Positions 7,794-22,435 are shown, counted from the stretch's first letter. The stretch is DNA of 64,000 nucleotides from Agarilytica sp033852175 (GCA_033852175.1 JAWSUY010000022.1:1-64000), one strand, 5' to 3'. The notes: generated by a model not told the origin, from the letters alone. Program-made: numbers and translations.

Positions 7794-8915
7794 ATGAGTA
7801 AGCGACAGCAGATAAAAGAAAGTCGACGTTGGGTTGTTAAAATTGGCAGTGCGCTGTTAACCGATGGTGGGCGTGGCCTCGATCAGCCTGCGATGGCGGC
7901 TTGGGTCAAGGAAATTGCCGAATTAAATAAGCGCGGCTATGAAATTGTCATTGTGTCATCTGGAGCCGTTGCTGCTGGAATGACACGCTTAGGTTGGACG
8001 TCTCGCCCTCAATCGATACATGAGCAGCAAGCTGCAGCCGCAGTGGGGCAGTCGAGCTTAGTGCAGGCTTACGAAGAAGAATTCCAAAAGTATGATTTGA
8101 AAACCGCGCAGATATTGTTGGATCACGACGATTTGTCCGATCGGCAACGCTACTTGAATGCGCGCTCTACCATTCGAACCCTTATTCATTATGGCGTTGT
8201 CCCCATTATTAATGAAAATGACACGGTCGTGACGGATGAAATCCGGTTTGGCGATAATGATACATTGGGAGCCTTGGTCGCCAACCTGATTGAAGCAGAT
8301 ACCCTTTGCATTCTCACGGATCAAGACGCCATGTTTGACAGTGATCCACGCAATAACCCTTCGGCGAGTATTATCCAAGAGCGCTCTGCTTTCGATCTGG
8401 AGCTGGATGGTATGGCGGGAGACGGTGGAAGTTTAGGGCGAGGCGGCATGACCAGTAAGGTTCGTGCGGCACGTATCGCAGCACGTTCAGGAGCGAATAC
8501 GGTTATTGTTGGTGGCAAGCTACCTAACGTTATTACGCAGGTTGCTAATGGTGACGCTCTGGGTACTTTGTTATTTGCAGATCAGCAGCCACTGGCCGCA
8601 CGAAAACGATGGCTGGCCGGGAATCTTCAAGCGAAAGGCATTGTTGTTCTCGATGATGGTGCCGTTTCCGTATTACGTAAAAAAGGGAAAAGTCTTTTGC
8701 CTGTAGGGGTGACGTCTGTCGATGGCTTTTTTACGCGTGGTGAAATGATCGTTTGCCGTGACAAAAGTGGGCAAGAAATTGCGCGTGGCCTGGTGAACTA
8801 CAGTAGTGACGATACGCGGAAAATTATCGGTAAATCTTCCAAAGATATTGAAAAACATTTGGGCTATAAAGATTTTGATGAGCTGATTCATCGAGATAAC
8901 TTAGTTCTGTCCTAG
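7794..8915 (+). CDS. proB: Glutamate 5-kinase with PUA domain
   Basis: The 373-residue enzyme phosphorylates glutamate in the first step of proline synthesis. The amino-acid kinase domain (about residues 10-250) shows VVKIGSALLTDGG at the start, VSSGAVAAGM near 55, IINENDTV near 140 and GGMTSKVRAARIA near 216. The C-terminal PUA domain runs from about 285 (GIVVLDDGAVSVLRKKGKSLLPVGV) to the end. Length is typical. It follows obgE closely. Confidence 0.97.
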   Translation: MSKRQQIKESRRWVVKIGSALLTDGGRGLDQPAMAAWVKEIAELNKRGYEIVIVSSGAVAAGMTRLGWTSRPQSIHEQQAAAAVGQSSLVQAYEEEFQKYDLKTAQILLDHDDLSDRQRYLNARSTIRTLIHYGVVPIINENDTVVTDEIRFGDNDTLGALVANLIEADTLCILTDQDAMFDSDPRNNPSASIIQERSAFDLELDGMAGDGGSLGRGGMTSKVRAARIAARSGANTVIVGGKLPNVITQVANGDALGTLLFADQQPLAARKRWLAGNLQAKGIVVLDDGAVSVLRKKGKSLLPVGVTSVDGFFTRGEMIVCRDKSGQEIARGLVNYSSDDTRKIIGKSSKDIEKHLGYKDFDELIHRDNLVLS

Positions 8916-9036
8916 CTTAAAGGCAATTTAAGCGAGTTTTTGTTGGGTGCTATTCTTTAGTGAGCTTCGATCTTCTAAGCCACAATGAGTCACCATAAAA
9001 CATTTTGCTTTCAAATAATTCAATAAAGTTAATGCC

Positions 9037-10089
9037 ATGCCTATATTCAAATCTCACCTCTATAAACTGTCTGCCTATAAACCTCCGCTAGAAGGTCGAG
9101 ACCCTGCTGAGCATTTGCTTTTGGACTTTAATGAGAGGACTTTACCTGTTGGCAAAGCGGTGCGTGATGCGTTAATTGAATACATTCGCAGTGATAAAAT
9201 TCAACTGTATCCTTCGTATGGCGATATAGTTGAGCGCTTATCGGTTTACTCCGGCGTGCCTGCTGAAAGTGTCATGATCACCAACGGTTCGGACCAGGGC
9301 ATAGAGTTGGTTTTTCGTTCCTGCGCTAAAGCGGGGGACGAAGTAATTATTCCTGAGCCGAATTTCGCCATGTACGCTCAGTGCGCAAAAATCGAAAATA
9401 TGAAGGTGGTTGCACCGCATTATTCACGAGAAGGCGGGTTACCTGTTGATGATATTATTGCTGCGGTAACGGCAAAGACGCGGGTGATTTGTATTGCCAA
9501 TCCCAACAACCCAAGCGGTGTGGGCGTTCCTAGCAGCGATATCATAAAAATTGCTCAAGCTGCTCCGCATGCCTGCATTTTAGTGGATGAATGTTATTTC
9601 GAATATTCAAAAATGACCGTTGTTGAATACTTGAATGAATACACGAATATCGTGGTAACACGAACGTTTTCGAAAACCTGGGGAATTCCATCGCTACGCT
9701 TTGGTTACTTAATGGCATCGAAAGAAAATGTTACGGCATTGTTAAGTGTGCGTGGCCCTTATGATATTAATCAGATGGCTGTTGTGGCTGCACGAGCGGC
9801 ACTCGATAACCCCGAATATACTGAACGTTATGTTCATGAGGTTATGACGGAGTCAAAGCCGTTGCTAGAAAAATTTCTGGACGGAAAGAATATTATCTAC
9901 TGGCCAAGTTGTGCTAATTATATTTGGATGTTTCCCAGCTCTCCTGATGAATTGGAAAAGAAATTGGTTGAAGCTCATATATTGGTGCGCCCGAAATTGG
10001 ATGCTAGTGGTGCCACAGGTTTACGTGTGACGATCGGTACTGTGGAGCAAACGCGTCGTTTACTTTCAGTTCTAGAGGCTAATCTCTAG
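9037..10089 (+). CDS. HisC-like PLP-dependent aminotransferase
   Basis: A 350-residue fold-type I aminotransferase of the histidinol-phosphate aminotransferase group. NPNNPSG lies at 155-161, the PLP Asp at 184 (VDECYFEY), the Schiff-base Lys at 213 (RTFSKTWGIPSLRFGY) and the phosphate-binding Arg pattern near the C-terminus (GLRVTIGT). It is not in a his operon here but next to proB. It may therefore be HisC itself, or a paralogue acting on aromatic or other amino acids or in cobalamin-type chemistry. The substrate is not decidable from the sequence. The start at 9037 is supported by family alignment of the N-terminus and an A-rich upstream region. Confidence 0.85.
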   Translation: MPIFKSHLYKLSAYKPPLEGRDPAEHLLLDFNERTLPVGKAVRDALIEYIRSDKIQLYPSYGDIVERLSVYSGVPAESVMITNGSDQGIELVFRSCAKAGDEVIIPEPNFAMYAQCAKIENMKVVAPHYSREGGLPVDDIIAAVTAKTRVICIANPNNPSGVGVPSSDIIKIAQAAPHACILVDECYFEYSKMTVVEYLNEYTNIVVTRTFSKTWGIPSLRFGYLMASKENVTALLSVRGPYDINQMAVVAARAALDNPEYTERYVHEVMTESKPLLEKFLDGKNIIYWPSCANYIWMFPSSPDELEKKLVEAHILVRPKLDASGATGLRVTIGTVEQTRRLLSVLEANL

Positions 10090-10139
10090 GTCAGATTGGT
10101 AGGCTTGGGGTGGGCTTTAGCGAAAGTTTAACCCTTTCT

Positions 10140-15296
<5,157 letters not shown>

Positions 15297-15404
15297 TGTT
15301 GATGCGTGTTGTATCTGGTGTCAGGTGCAGGGCAAGAATTGCAGTGAGTTAGATTGGGCGGGGTGGAGTGTGGGGGGGAGTGTCGGGAGGAAAAATTGCA
15401 GGCA

Positions 15405-15432
15405 TAAAAAAACCGGCTAATGCCGGTTTTTT
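15405..15432 (-). terminator. Terminator of rpsT
   Basis: A hairpin accggc/gccggt is flanked by A-run and T-run on both sides, so it can work in both directions. It lies between the rpsT stop and the start of the hybrid kinase gene. Confidence 0.85.
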
Positions 15433-15469
15433 CGCTGTATATCGCTATACAGTCACAGCTTGATGTTGC

Positions 15470-15736
15470 TTAAGCTGCCAATGCCTTGATTTGGGCATTG
15501 AAGCGGCTCTTATGACGAGCTGCCTTATTCTTATGCAAAATACCTTTGTCTGCCATTCTGTCGATGACAGGTACGGCCGCGGTATATGCTAATTTTGCTG
15601 CTTCAACGTCACCTGCTTCGATCGCTGCAACTATTTTTTTAATATAGGTGCGAACCATGGAGCGCAGGCTAGCGTTGTGAATACGTGCTTTGTCGCTTTG
15701 ACGCGCGCGTTTTTTCGCTTGGGGTGAATTTGCCAC
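15470..15736 (-). CDS. rpsT: 30S ribosomal protein S20
   Basis: An 88-residue S20 beginning MANSPQAKKRARQSDKARIH with the conserved MVRTYIKKIVAAIEAGD and the C-terminal NKAARHKSRFNAQIKALAA. It binds 16S rRNA. GGAGCAA precedes the ATG. It is expressed alone with its own terminator. Confidence 0.98.
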   Translation of the reverse strand: MANSPQAKKRARQSDKARIHNASLRSMVRTYIKKIVAAIEAGDVEAAKLAYTAAVPVIDRMADKGILHKNKAARHKSRFNAQIKALAA

Positions 15737-15905
15737 AACAGTTGCTCCTAAAATGAACTTTTAAATAATTAAAGTATGTAAATCGGTTTAATCGCCCCAG
15801 TAATGTACTGGTTTACGCGAATTAAGGACGCGGTATTATGCGTTTTTATTCAAACATGTCAAGGTTTCTTATGGTTTTAGAACGCAAGACTTGTATGCAA
15901 GTATG

Positions 15906-17921
15906 TTAACAAGCAGGCAAGCGTAATTCAAAGATTACGCCACTGTTATCTGCAACGTTATATCCCTGAACTTCGCCACTATGGAAATCGGTTATGAGTC
16001 GCACGATATAAAGCCCCAAGCCGAGATGATGGCTGGCTTCCGTCGACGCTTTATCACGGACAGACACCATTGAGTCAAAGAGTTGGCCGTGCATATGGCT
16101 CGGGAGAGGCGGGCCTTCATTGTGAACAGTGAAAATGATGCTGTCTTGATGGCGGTACAGGCCCAGTTCAATAACGCCCTGGTCGGGACAAAAGTCTGCG
16201 GCATTGTCGACGAGCTTGTCGAGGGCTTGAACCAAAAGCTCTCCAGAGCCATTGATACGTAGGCCTTTTGGGTCTTTTCGCAGTTTTAAATTGAAGCGAA
16301 CATTTTTGTAAACATCTTCGTAAGCATCCTTTAAGTTAGACAGCAGCTCATCACAGGGGATGATTTCCCGCTCGGATGCTCCAATCGCTTGTTCGACTCG
16401 GCTGGCGGCGCTCATGGCGTTCAGAATATTGGAGAGGCGGGTTGTGCCTTCTCTGGCGCGATCGGCATAGACCTTGGCTTGCTTGCCCATGCGCTCGTGC
16501 TCAAGATTGTCGAGAGACGAGCGAACGATCGCCAGGGGGGTTCTGAGTTCGTGAGACAGCTTACTCGACAAAGTTTGTAAGTAATTCGTGTATTCACGCA
16601 GTCGCATAAGGAGTTGAGAGTAGCTGCGAGAAAGATCTCCCAGTTCGTCTGCGCTGCTCATTACAGGAAAGCCTTCAGTTATTTTGCCATTTTCATTGAC
16701 CGCATTAGTGGCGGCGTCGCTGAGTTTACGAATACGCAAAGAAAGCCAATTGGCGTAAAAAACGAGGCTGACAGCGGCAAAGAGTGATGCAAGAAAAGAA
16801 TAAGCGAGCAGCTTGCTGAAGGCTTGATCCGTCATGTCGATCATAGAGCCTGTGCTTTGCTCGGCTATGACGGCTCCAATAACGGTACCCTTCTCATCGA
16901 TCAGTGGACTGCTTGCGCGAGCAAGCGGGCGATTTCCAATTAGGAGCCAGCGGCTCGTGGTTTCGCCCTTTAGTGTCGACAGAATATCCTCAGAGTTGAA
17001 CGAGCCTTTCAGTGAAGTACCCTGAACCTGGGGGTATTGGCGATTGCCCAGTGCTAGTGAGTATATCCACGTCAGAAAACCGTGCGTGGCGTTTTGTGTT
17101 GCCTCCGCATCGATCGTTCCCGCGTTGGCAATAAGGTGGCCTGCATGGCCGATCACGTGCAAGCGGGTGCCGAGAGAGGTGAAAACGTCCAGTTCGCTTG
17201 AAAGTGTTTCAGAGTGTGTGAGAACGGGACGTAAAGGCCGGGGAGAACGGTTTGTTGGTTCAAAAGCCTCAATGCTTAAACCGGTGCGAGCCCAAGCAAT
17301 GGGTAAAGTGATTTCCAGTTGATACCCGTGAGGGTGCTCCAACCATATCGCCTTTATTTGATGTTCCCGAGTTTTATCGTTAACGCGTTTTTGCCCATCA
17401 ACCATGCGTATCGCCAATGCTTGGCCGGGGCTGCTGGCAAATAATGCGTATGACTGGTTTTTTGTGTGCAAAATTAGATGATCAGTACCGTCGAGAGTGG
17501 TGAGGCTGGGGTTGAAGTATCGAAGTGGGCTTTTATGTATTTGCACAAAGATGTGAAGCTGAGATTGGCGTAAACCCATCACAACGTGGTTTTTTGTGCC
17601 GCGCTGAAGCGGGTTGAAGGTATAACCCTGGCTGATCCAATCGTCGTCGTAACCATCGATAAACAATGGGGAGTGAAGGCGGTGGGCGTAAAAGGGCGTG
17701 TCTGTGTCGCTTCTTGTGTCGTTTTCTTGTGGCGCAGGCAATATGGACCTAAGTTGACCATCGCTTTGGATGCGTGCGGCTACAGCACGCGACGTGGCGC
17801 TCAATGAGTTGACTTGCCCTTGACGCAAACTATTGTCCATCTCGCGAATTGTCTGGCAGCCCACCCAAGGCAGTGCCAGAGTCACGAGGCTGATAAAGAA
17901 AAGTTGTTTGCGAATACGCAT
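15906..17921 (-). CDS. pdsS: PdsS-like sensor histidine kinase of the proteobacterial dedicated sortase type
   Basis: The 671-residue kinase starts with one membrane anchor (LFFISLVTLALPWVGC). A large periplasmic region includes a carbohydrate-binding-like beta domain (about 85-210, LFIDGYDDDWISQGYTF onwards). After a second span near 375-395 come HAMP, HisKA with SHELRTP and His457, and an HATPase ending GLGLYIVRLITDFHSG. This architecture and the paired regulator match the 'proteobacterial dedicated sortase system' two-component pair, as I recall that family. The partner starts 12 bases upstream. No sortase or LPXTG-type substrate gene is in the window, so here the pair is separated from its presumed partners or serves another surface function. 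Confidence 0.75.
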   Translation of the reverse strand: MRIRKQLFFISLVTLALPWVGCQTIREMDNSLRQGQVNSLSATSRAVAARIQSDGQLRSILPAPQENDTRSDTDTPFYAHRLHSPLFIDGYDDDWISQGYTFNPLQRGTKNHVVMGLRQSQLHIFVQIHKSPLRYFNPSLTTLDGTDHLILHTKNQSYALFASSPGQALAIRMVDGQKRVNDKTREHQIKAIWLEHPHGYQLEITLPIAWARTGLSIEAFEPTNRSPRPLRPVLTHSETLSSELDVFTSLGTRLHVIGHAGHLIANAGTIDAEATQNATHGFLTWIYSLALGNRQYPQVQGTSLKGSFNSEDILSTLKGETTSRWLLIGNRPLARASSPLIDEKGTVIGAVIAEQSTGSMIDMTDQAFSKLLAYSFLASLFAAVSLVFYANWLSLRIRKLSDAATNAVNENGKITEGFPVMSSADELGDLSRSYSQLLMRLREYTNYLQTLSSKLSHELRTPLAIVRSSLDNLEHERMGKQAKVYADRAREGTTRLSNILNAMSAASRVEQAIGASEREIIPCDELLSNLKDAYEDVYKNVRFNLKLRKDPKGLRINGSGELLVQALDKLVDNAADFCPDQGVIELGLYRHQDSIIFTVHNEGPPLPSHMHGQLFDSMVSVRDKASTEASHHLGLGLYIVRLITDFHSGEVQGYNVADNSGVIFELRLPAC

Positions 17922-17933
17922 TATGGTGAGTGC

Positions 17934-18626
17934 TTACTCAGCTATCCAGCGATAGCCCATACCGTATGCGGTCTGGATGCAGTCAAAGCTAGGGTCCAAT
18001 TCTTTGAATTTTTTACGCACGCGTTTGATATGAGAAGTGATGGTATTGTCATCCAGAACCACGTTAGCCGCGTCCATGAGTTGCTGACGGTTTTTAACGT
18101 GCCCCGGATTCATCGCGAGTGAATGCACAATCCATAATTCGGTTACGGTTAAGTCGACCAGCTGATCATTCCAATGGGCGGCCATTCGGTCCATATTGAT
18201 ACGGAGCTGACCACGCATGATCTCTGCTTCGTTGGTGCTGGGTTTCTTTAATGTATCTATACGGCGAAAGAGAGCCGTGATGCGCGCGAGCATATGAACT
18301 TGACTGATGTCCTTGGTGAGGTAGTCATCCGCGCCTAAGCGCAAGCCAGAAACAACATCAAAATCGTTATCGCGAGCCGTCAAAAATATAATCGGCAATT
18401 CCGCTGATTTAGAGCGAAGCTCCCGGCATAACTCAAAACCACCTTCAAACTCATCGCCAAGGCCAATATCAATAATCGCAAGCTCAGGTAAGCGAATGTT
18501 AAAGGCTTCACTCGCTTCAGGTCGTGAGCGATAATGAGAGACTTTATATCCCTGGCGGCGAAGAGCGTCACAGTAATTTTGGGCGATGGCTTCTTCGTCT
18601 TCAACAATGGCAATATGGCGTGGCAT
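17934..18626 (-). CDS. pdsR: PdsR-like OmpR-family response regulator
   Basis: A 230-residue regulator with a receiver domain (acidic pocket EDE at 9-11, phospho-acceptor Asp53 in IIDIGLGDE, Lys near 105 in DDYLTKD) and a C-terminal winged-helix DNA-binding domain (VTELWIVHSLAMNPGHVKNRQQLMDAAN, then ITSHIKRVRKKF). Typical members have LMxxAxV-type sequences in this place. The stretch FEGGFELCRELRSKSAELPIIFLTARDNDFDVVSGLRLGADDYL closely fits the dedicated-sortase regulator family. It is first in a two-gene operon with the kinase. Confidence 0.8.
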   Translation of the reverse strand: MPRHIAIVEDEEAIAQNYCDALRRQGYKVSHYRSRPEASEAFNIRLPELAIIDIGLGDEFEGGFELCRELRSKSAELPIIFLTARDNDFDVVSGLRLGADDYLTKDISQVHMLARITALFRRIDTLKKPSTNEAEIMRGQLRINMDRMAAHWNDQLVDLTVTELWIVHSLAMNPGHVKNRQQLMDAANVVLDDNTITSHIKRVRKKFKELDPSFDCIQTAYGMGYRWIAE

Positions 18627-18929
18627 GAAAGCAGGTGACTCCGTATTTTTGACCGATTTTGAGAATCATACCTCAGATTACTGGTCGAGTGCGCGTTGAG
18701 TATGATTGTCTACTTAGCGCTGAGTTCGGTGCTTATGATGTTAGGCATTGTGTTGACGATAAAACCTTGCTTACAGAGCGTTGTTAAAAGCTTGAGAGTT
18801 GGAAGCGGAGTTCAAATTACGTATGGTGGAAACCCGTTAAGAGTGCGAGCGTGTAATTGCGTGGCTTTTAGTCATAGTGGCTCGATAGCCTCACAGGGCA
18901 GGCAGGCGATTATGAGGGTTTTAAGTAGA
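18627..18929. other. Intergenic region upstream of pdsR
   Basis: No convincing gene was seen between the divergent pdsR and glk. One hydrophobic plus-strand reading frame of 83 codons (18696-18947) lacks a ribosome-binding site and runs into the tandem array, so it is not called. The promoter of pdsR should lie at the left edge. Confidence 0.5.
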
Positions 18930-19137
18930 GAGTTTCAGCTGTTTTGACTAGGGAGTCTCAACGGTTTTTGATTGAAGAGTCTCAACGGTTTTGATTGAAG
19001 AGTCTCAACGGTTTTGATTGAAGAGTCTCAACGGTTTTGACTTGGGAGCCTCAGCAGTTTGGGTTAGGAAGTCTCAACGGTTTGTATTAACGAACCTCAA
19101 CGGGGTGAATTAAAAAGCCTCAACGGATTAAACAGAT
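18930..19137. repeat. 23-bp tandem array upstream of glk (nine units)
   Basis: Nine units start at 18930, 18953, 18977, 19000, 19023, 19046, 19069, 19092 and 19115, so the period is 23 bases with a single 24-base step caused by one extra T. The best units read gagtctcaacggttttgat, and the edges of the array are more diverged. Each core has a small palindrome tcaa-cggtt-ttga. The array ends 23 bases before the glk start codon. There are no spacers, so this is not a CRISPR. It could be a series of regulator-binding sites or a minisatellite. Confidence 0.9.
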
Positions 19138-19160
19138 AGCGGGAATAGGGTAAACAAAAA

Positions 19161-20138
19161 ATGAATTCATTTGTTGTAGCGGATATTGGCGGAACAAACG
19201 CTCGTTTCGCTTTGGTAACAGGCGAGAGAATCAATGGGCAGCCAAAACTGCAGAATGTAAAAATACTTCCGGGTGCCGATTTTCCGAATTTCACCGATGC
19301 GCTGTCTACCTACATCGAATCGCTAGACAGCATCAAACCAAGCGCCGCTTGCATCGCCATCGCCAGCCCGATTGAAGGTGATGCAATCAACATGACGCAC
19401 TTGCCTTGGTCGTTCTCGATTAAAGCCGTTCAAAAACAATTTGGGTTTAAAGCCCTTGAAGTCATGAATGACTTTAATGCCGTGGCGATCGGCGCAAGCG
19501 TTGCGCTACCTGAAAATTTTGAATTAATAAAAAGTGGTGCATCGTTCCCGTTTGAAAATCGGGCCATTATTGGTCCCGGAACCGGCTTGGGCGTCTCAGC
19601 GTTAACGTACTGCCAGCAGAATAGAAAATGGCTGCCTATTTCGGGCTTGGGTGGTCATGTCAATTTACCCCCAGTCAGCCCGTTTGAAATAGAAGTGATT
19701 AAATCAGCCATGGGTAAAATGGAGCATGTCTCAGCAGAAGTGCTGATATCCGGTTCTGGTTTAATCAACTTATACCGCGCAGTTTGCAAAGTTGAAGGCG
19801 CTATTGCAACGGAGATGTCCCCAGAAGAACTAACACAGTCAGCTCTCGTGGGGGCGGATCGAATGTGCATGCGGACGCTGGAAACTTTTTGTGCTTTTTT
19901 AGGAACCGTTGCCGGTAACGTGGCGCTAACTTTTGGGGCAAAGGGCGGCGTATATATCGCTGGAGGAATTGTGCCGAAAATGTCTGAATATTTGAAAAAT
20001 AGCGAATTCAATAATCGTTTTTCTTCCAAAGGAGTAATGAGCGAATACGTGAATAATATCCCCGTTAATCTCATTGTTAATCCTCATATAGGATTGTTAG
20101 GTGCCGCTGAATTTTTAACGGCTAAAGCTTTCTTATAG
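19161..20138 (+). CDS. glk: Glucokinase
   Basis: The 325-residue ROK/Glk-type kinase phosphorylates glucose in the cytosol. It has the phosphate motif DIGGTNARFALV at 8-19, SPIEGDAINMTHLPWSF near 70-86 (glucose-binding), EVMNDFNAVAIG near 100 and GPGTGLGVSAL near 134. AGGIVPK follows near 272. The length fits E. coli-type Glk. It follows a 23-bp tandem array that occupies its likely promoter region, so expression may depend on that array. No sugar transporter gene is adjacent. Confidence 0.95.
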   Translation: MNSFVVADIGGTNARFALVTGERINGQPKLQNVKILPGADFPNFTDALSTYIESLDSIKPSAACIAIASPIEGDAINMTHLPWSFSIKAVQKQFGFKALEVMNDFNAVAIGASVALPENFELIKSGASFPFENRAIIGPGTGLGVSALTYCQQNRKWLPISGLGGHVNLPPVSPFEIEVIKSAMGKMEHVSAEVLISGSGLINLYRAVCKVEGAIATEMSPEELTQSALVGADRMCMRTLETFCAFLGTVAGNVALTFGAKGGVYIAGGIVPKMSEYLKNSEFNNRFSSKGVMSEYVNNIPVNLIVNPHIGLLGAAEFLTAKAFL

Positions 20139-20217
20139 TGTTGCGACTGAATAGTGCCCATTCATAAATGGGGTCGCGAGAGCGAATTTACACGGCCATC
20201 TTCGCATCATCAGGTAT

Positions 20218-20242
20218 GGATATTTGCAATGAGCAAATATCC
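20218..20242. other. Perfect inverted repeat in the glk/EamA gap
   Basis: Ten-base arms ggatatttgc and gcaaatatcc surround aatga. No T-run follows, so this looks more like an operator or RNA hairpin than an intrinsic terminator. Nothing else was seen in the 347 bases between these genes. Confidence 0.5.
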
Positions 20243-20485
20243 AGCAGCGACAATTTAGTCATTTCAATTTCATCTCATTGCCCCTCCCTATTTCTGGATG
20301 GGTGTTAATTATAATTATGGTCAACCTGAGCGGCATTTTGGCTAGTAGACATAAATTACGGTTGAACAAAAAACTGCCTATAATTATTCCGTGGTGATAC
20401 CATCGCGGTTTTTAGCGACGGTTTAACGCCTTTATCTATTTTTTTTTGGTATCTTTGGAATATTTGGTGTGCGGTATTTAAACAA

Positions 20486-21370
20486 ATGAACGATCACTCC
20501 CACTCGGCACGCGCCGGTTTACTTGTCCTCTACGCGTCGATACTGCTACTGGCCCTCAATGGATTTTTTGCAAAAGTCATCCCCCTAGAAGCCGCTAGCG
20601 TTACACAAGTCCGCAGCGTAGTGGCGAGTATTGCGATACTGCTAGTGCTTCTCGCACAAAAAACATCCTTCCGTTTAGGGTCCATTAAAGAATACCTGGG
20701 GGTGTATGGCCTAGGGCTTCTGCTGTGCATACATTGGGTCACATACTTCTATTCAATTCGTTTGGCCACCGTTGCCGTCGGAATGGTGGCATTGTTTAGC
20801 TACCCAGTGATGACCGTTTTAATAGAGCCGTTTTTTAAAAAACAACGGCCAAAATTAATCGACTTAGCCGCCGCATGCGTCATGCTGTTCGGCGTATTCC
20901 TCATGGTCTCAGACGATATTCTCAGCGGTGACCTCGGCAGTGGCGCATTTCTAGGTGCTTCATGGGGTGTCTTTTCAGCCTTTATTTTTGCACTGCGAAA
21001 TACCTCACAAAAATACCTATTTCCACACGTGAACTCTATTTCACTGATGGGCCATCAAACACTGGCCGTAGCGCTTATGCTTGTTCCTTTCATCAGTGTA
21101 TCGGAAATTCAAAGCCTCTCAATGAAATCATGGGGCTATATATTACTTTTAGGCTGCTTCTCCACAGCTGCTGCACACACATTTTTATCCATGAGTTTAA
21201 AGCGACTACCCGCCAAAACAGTCGGCCTCATCAGCTGTATGACCCCTGTTTTTGGTGCCGGGATCGCATGGGCACTACTCGATGAAACACCCGCAATCAT
21301 CGTCTTCTTCGGTGGCGCAATCGTATTGTCAGTGGCAATTTGGGAAACAATAAAAGGACGAGCCGCCTAA
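20486..21370 (+). CDS. EamA/DMT-family transporter
   Basis: A 294-residue inner-membrane protein with about ten hydrophobic helices arranged as two EamA repeats (about residues 10-135 and 150-290). The first repeat has SVTQVRSVVASIAI and GLGLLLCIHWVTYFYSIRLATVAVGMVALFSYPV. The second has AAHTFLSMSLKRLPAKTVGLISCMTPVFGAGIAWALLDE. Such proteins export or import small metabolites and the substrate cannot be predicted. The ATG is at 20486, and a T-run precedes it. It is a stand-alone gene. Confidence 0.9.
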   Translation: MNDHSHSARAGLLVLYASILLLALNGFFAKVIPLEAASVTQVRSVVASIAILLVLLAQKTSFRLGSIKEYLGVYGLGLLLCIHWVTYFYSIRLATVAVGMVALFSYPVMTVLIEPFFKKQRPKLIDLAAACVMLFGVFLMVSDDILSGDLGSGAFLGASWGVFSAFIFALRNTSQKYLFPHVNSISLMGHQTLAVALMLVPFISVSEIQSLSMKSWGYILLLGCFSTAAAHTFLSMSLKRLPAKTVGLISCMTPVFGAGIAWALLDETPAIIVFFGGAIVLSVAIWETIKGRAA

Positions 21371-21613
21371 AATGGAAATTTACGGCTCGTAAAGCAGTGC
21401 TTTTCTATTCCTGCTAACCTCTCCTTTAATCTAAATAGAACGAGCATCTGTTCGTTCTATGCTCTTTTCGCCTACTATTTCCGAAATCGTACAAAAGCCT
21501 ACACTGACATCTCAATTTAGCCCTGTACCACAGACCTATGTTTGTTAGACTCATGCAAAACGTCTATATTGTCAGTAATCTAAAAGCTATAAAGTTATAC
21601 CCAGGGGGTACTT

Positions 21614-22381
21614 ATGAAAAAGTTTCTTGCGACTAGCATGTTAATTATCGCGTCAACGCCAGCCTTCGCTATCGATGCAACACCTTTTTTCTCCGTCTAC
21701 GCCGGAGCGGGTGGTTGGGCGACAGAAGTTTCAGGAGATTTGGGTGGCACCTCTACCGATGTTGAAGACTTAGGGATAGATGATGAGACGAATAACTACT
21801 TTTATGTAGCCTTTGAGCACTGGGTTCCTGTTATTCCTAATGTGCGCTTAGAGCACTCCAGTATCTCTACTGCGGGTACGGGCACAATTTCTTCCCGGTT
21901 TGATTTTGCTGATGCGAGTTTTGTTACTGAGAATGACGTAGTAACTGAAATTGACATCACGATGCTGGATGCTGTTCTTTATTATGAGCTGGCTATGTTT
22001 GACTTGGGTCTAACATTTAGGCAGTTTGATGTGGAAGTGGAAGCGACTGGTACAGTTGATTTAGGTGAGGGTGGTACGGATCTGGCAACTGAATCTAAAG
22101 ACGTCGATGGTGTACTTCCCATGCTATACGTTCAAACAAAAATCGACTTACCTTTTACAGGGTTTTATGTGACGGGTAGTGGTAACTACATTTCATATGA
22201 TGATAAATCTGTAACGGACTTCCGCGCTGCACTTGGTTATGGAATAGAGCTGTCAATTGTTGCAGAAATTGGTTTAGAGTTGGGTTTCCGTTCGTTTGCT
22301 ATCGACTTGGGTGATGAAGATGATTTCGAGGGCGATATCTCGTTCTCTGGAGCTTACCTTGGTGCAAACGTTAAGTTCTAG
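21614..22381 (+). CDS. TIGR04219-like outer-membrane beta-barrel protein
   Basis: The 255-residue precursor has a signal peptide (MKKFLATSMLIIASTPAFA, cut after AFA) and alternating beta-barrel strands ending in an aromatic-terminated strand (AYLGANVKF). The pattern IDDETNNYFYVAFEHWVPVIPNVRLEHSS resembles the TIGR04219 family of outer-membrane proteins. GGGGG is 8-12 bases before the ATG. The function is unknown, and a small barrel rather than a porin is likely. It has its own terminator, so it is monocistronic. Confidence 0.8.
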   Translation: MKKFLATSMLIIASTPAFAIDATPFFSVYAGAGGWATEVSGDLGGTSTDVEDLGIDDETNNYFYVAFEHWVPVIPNVRLEHSSISTAGTGTISSRFDFADASFVTENDVVTEIDITMLDAVLYYELAMFDLGLTFRQFDVEVEATGTVDLGEGGTDLATESKDVDGVLPMLYVQTKIDLPFTGFYVTGSGNYISYDDKSVTDFRAALGYGIELSIVAEIGLELGFRSFAIDLGDEDDFEGDISFSGAYLGANVKF

Positions 22382-22404
22382 CTCTTAACGAGTAATTCAT
22401 ACTG

Positions 22405-22435
22405 AAAAAAGAGGTGCTAACAGCACCTCTTTTTT
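22405..22435 (+). terminator. Terminator of the outer-membrane protein gene
   Basis: Arms aaaaaagaggtgct and agcacctctttttt around a tiny loop end in a T-run, 24 bases after the stop codon. It is a textbook intrinsic terminator and nearly symmetrical. Confidence 0.95.

Noticed and set aside
18696..18947. 83-codon hydrophobic frame between pdsR and glk
   Set aside because: No ribosome-binding site, no family likeness, and its end lies in the tandem array.
18930..19137. CRISPR array
   Set aside because: Units are contiguous 23-mers without unique spacers and no cas genes are present.
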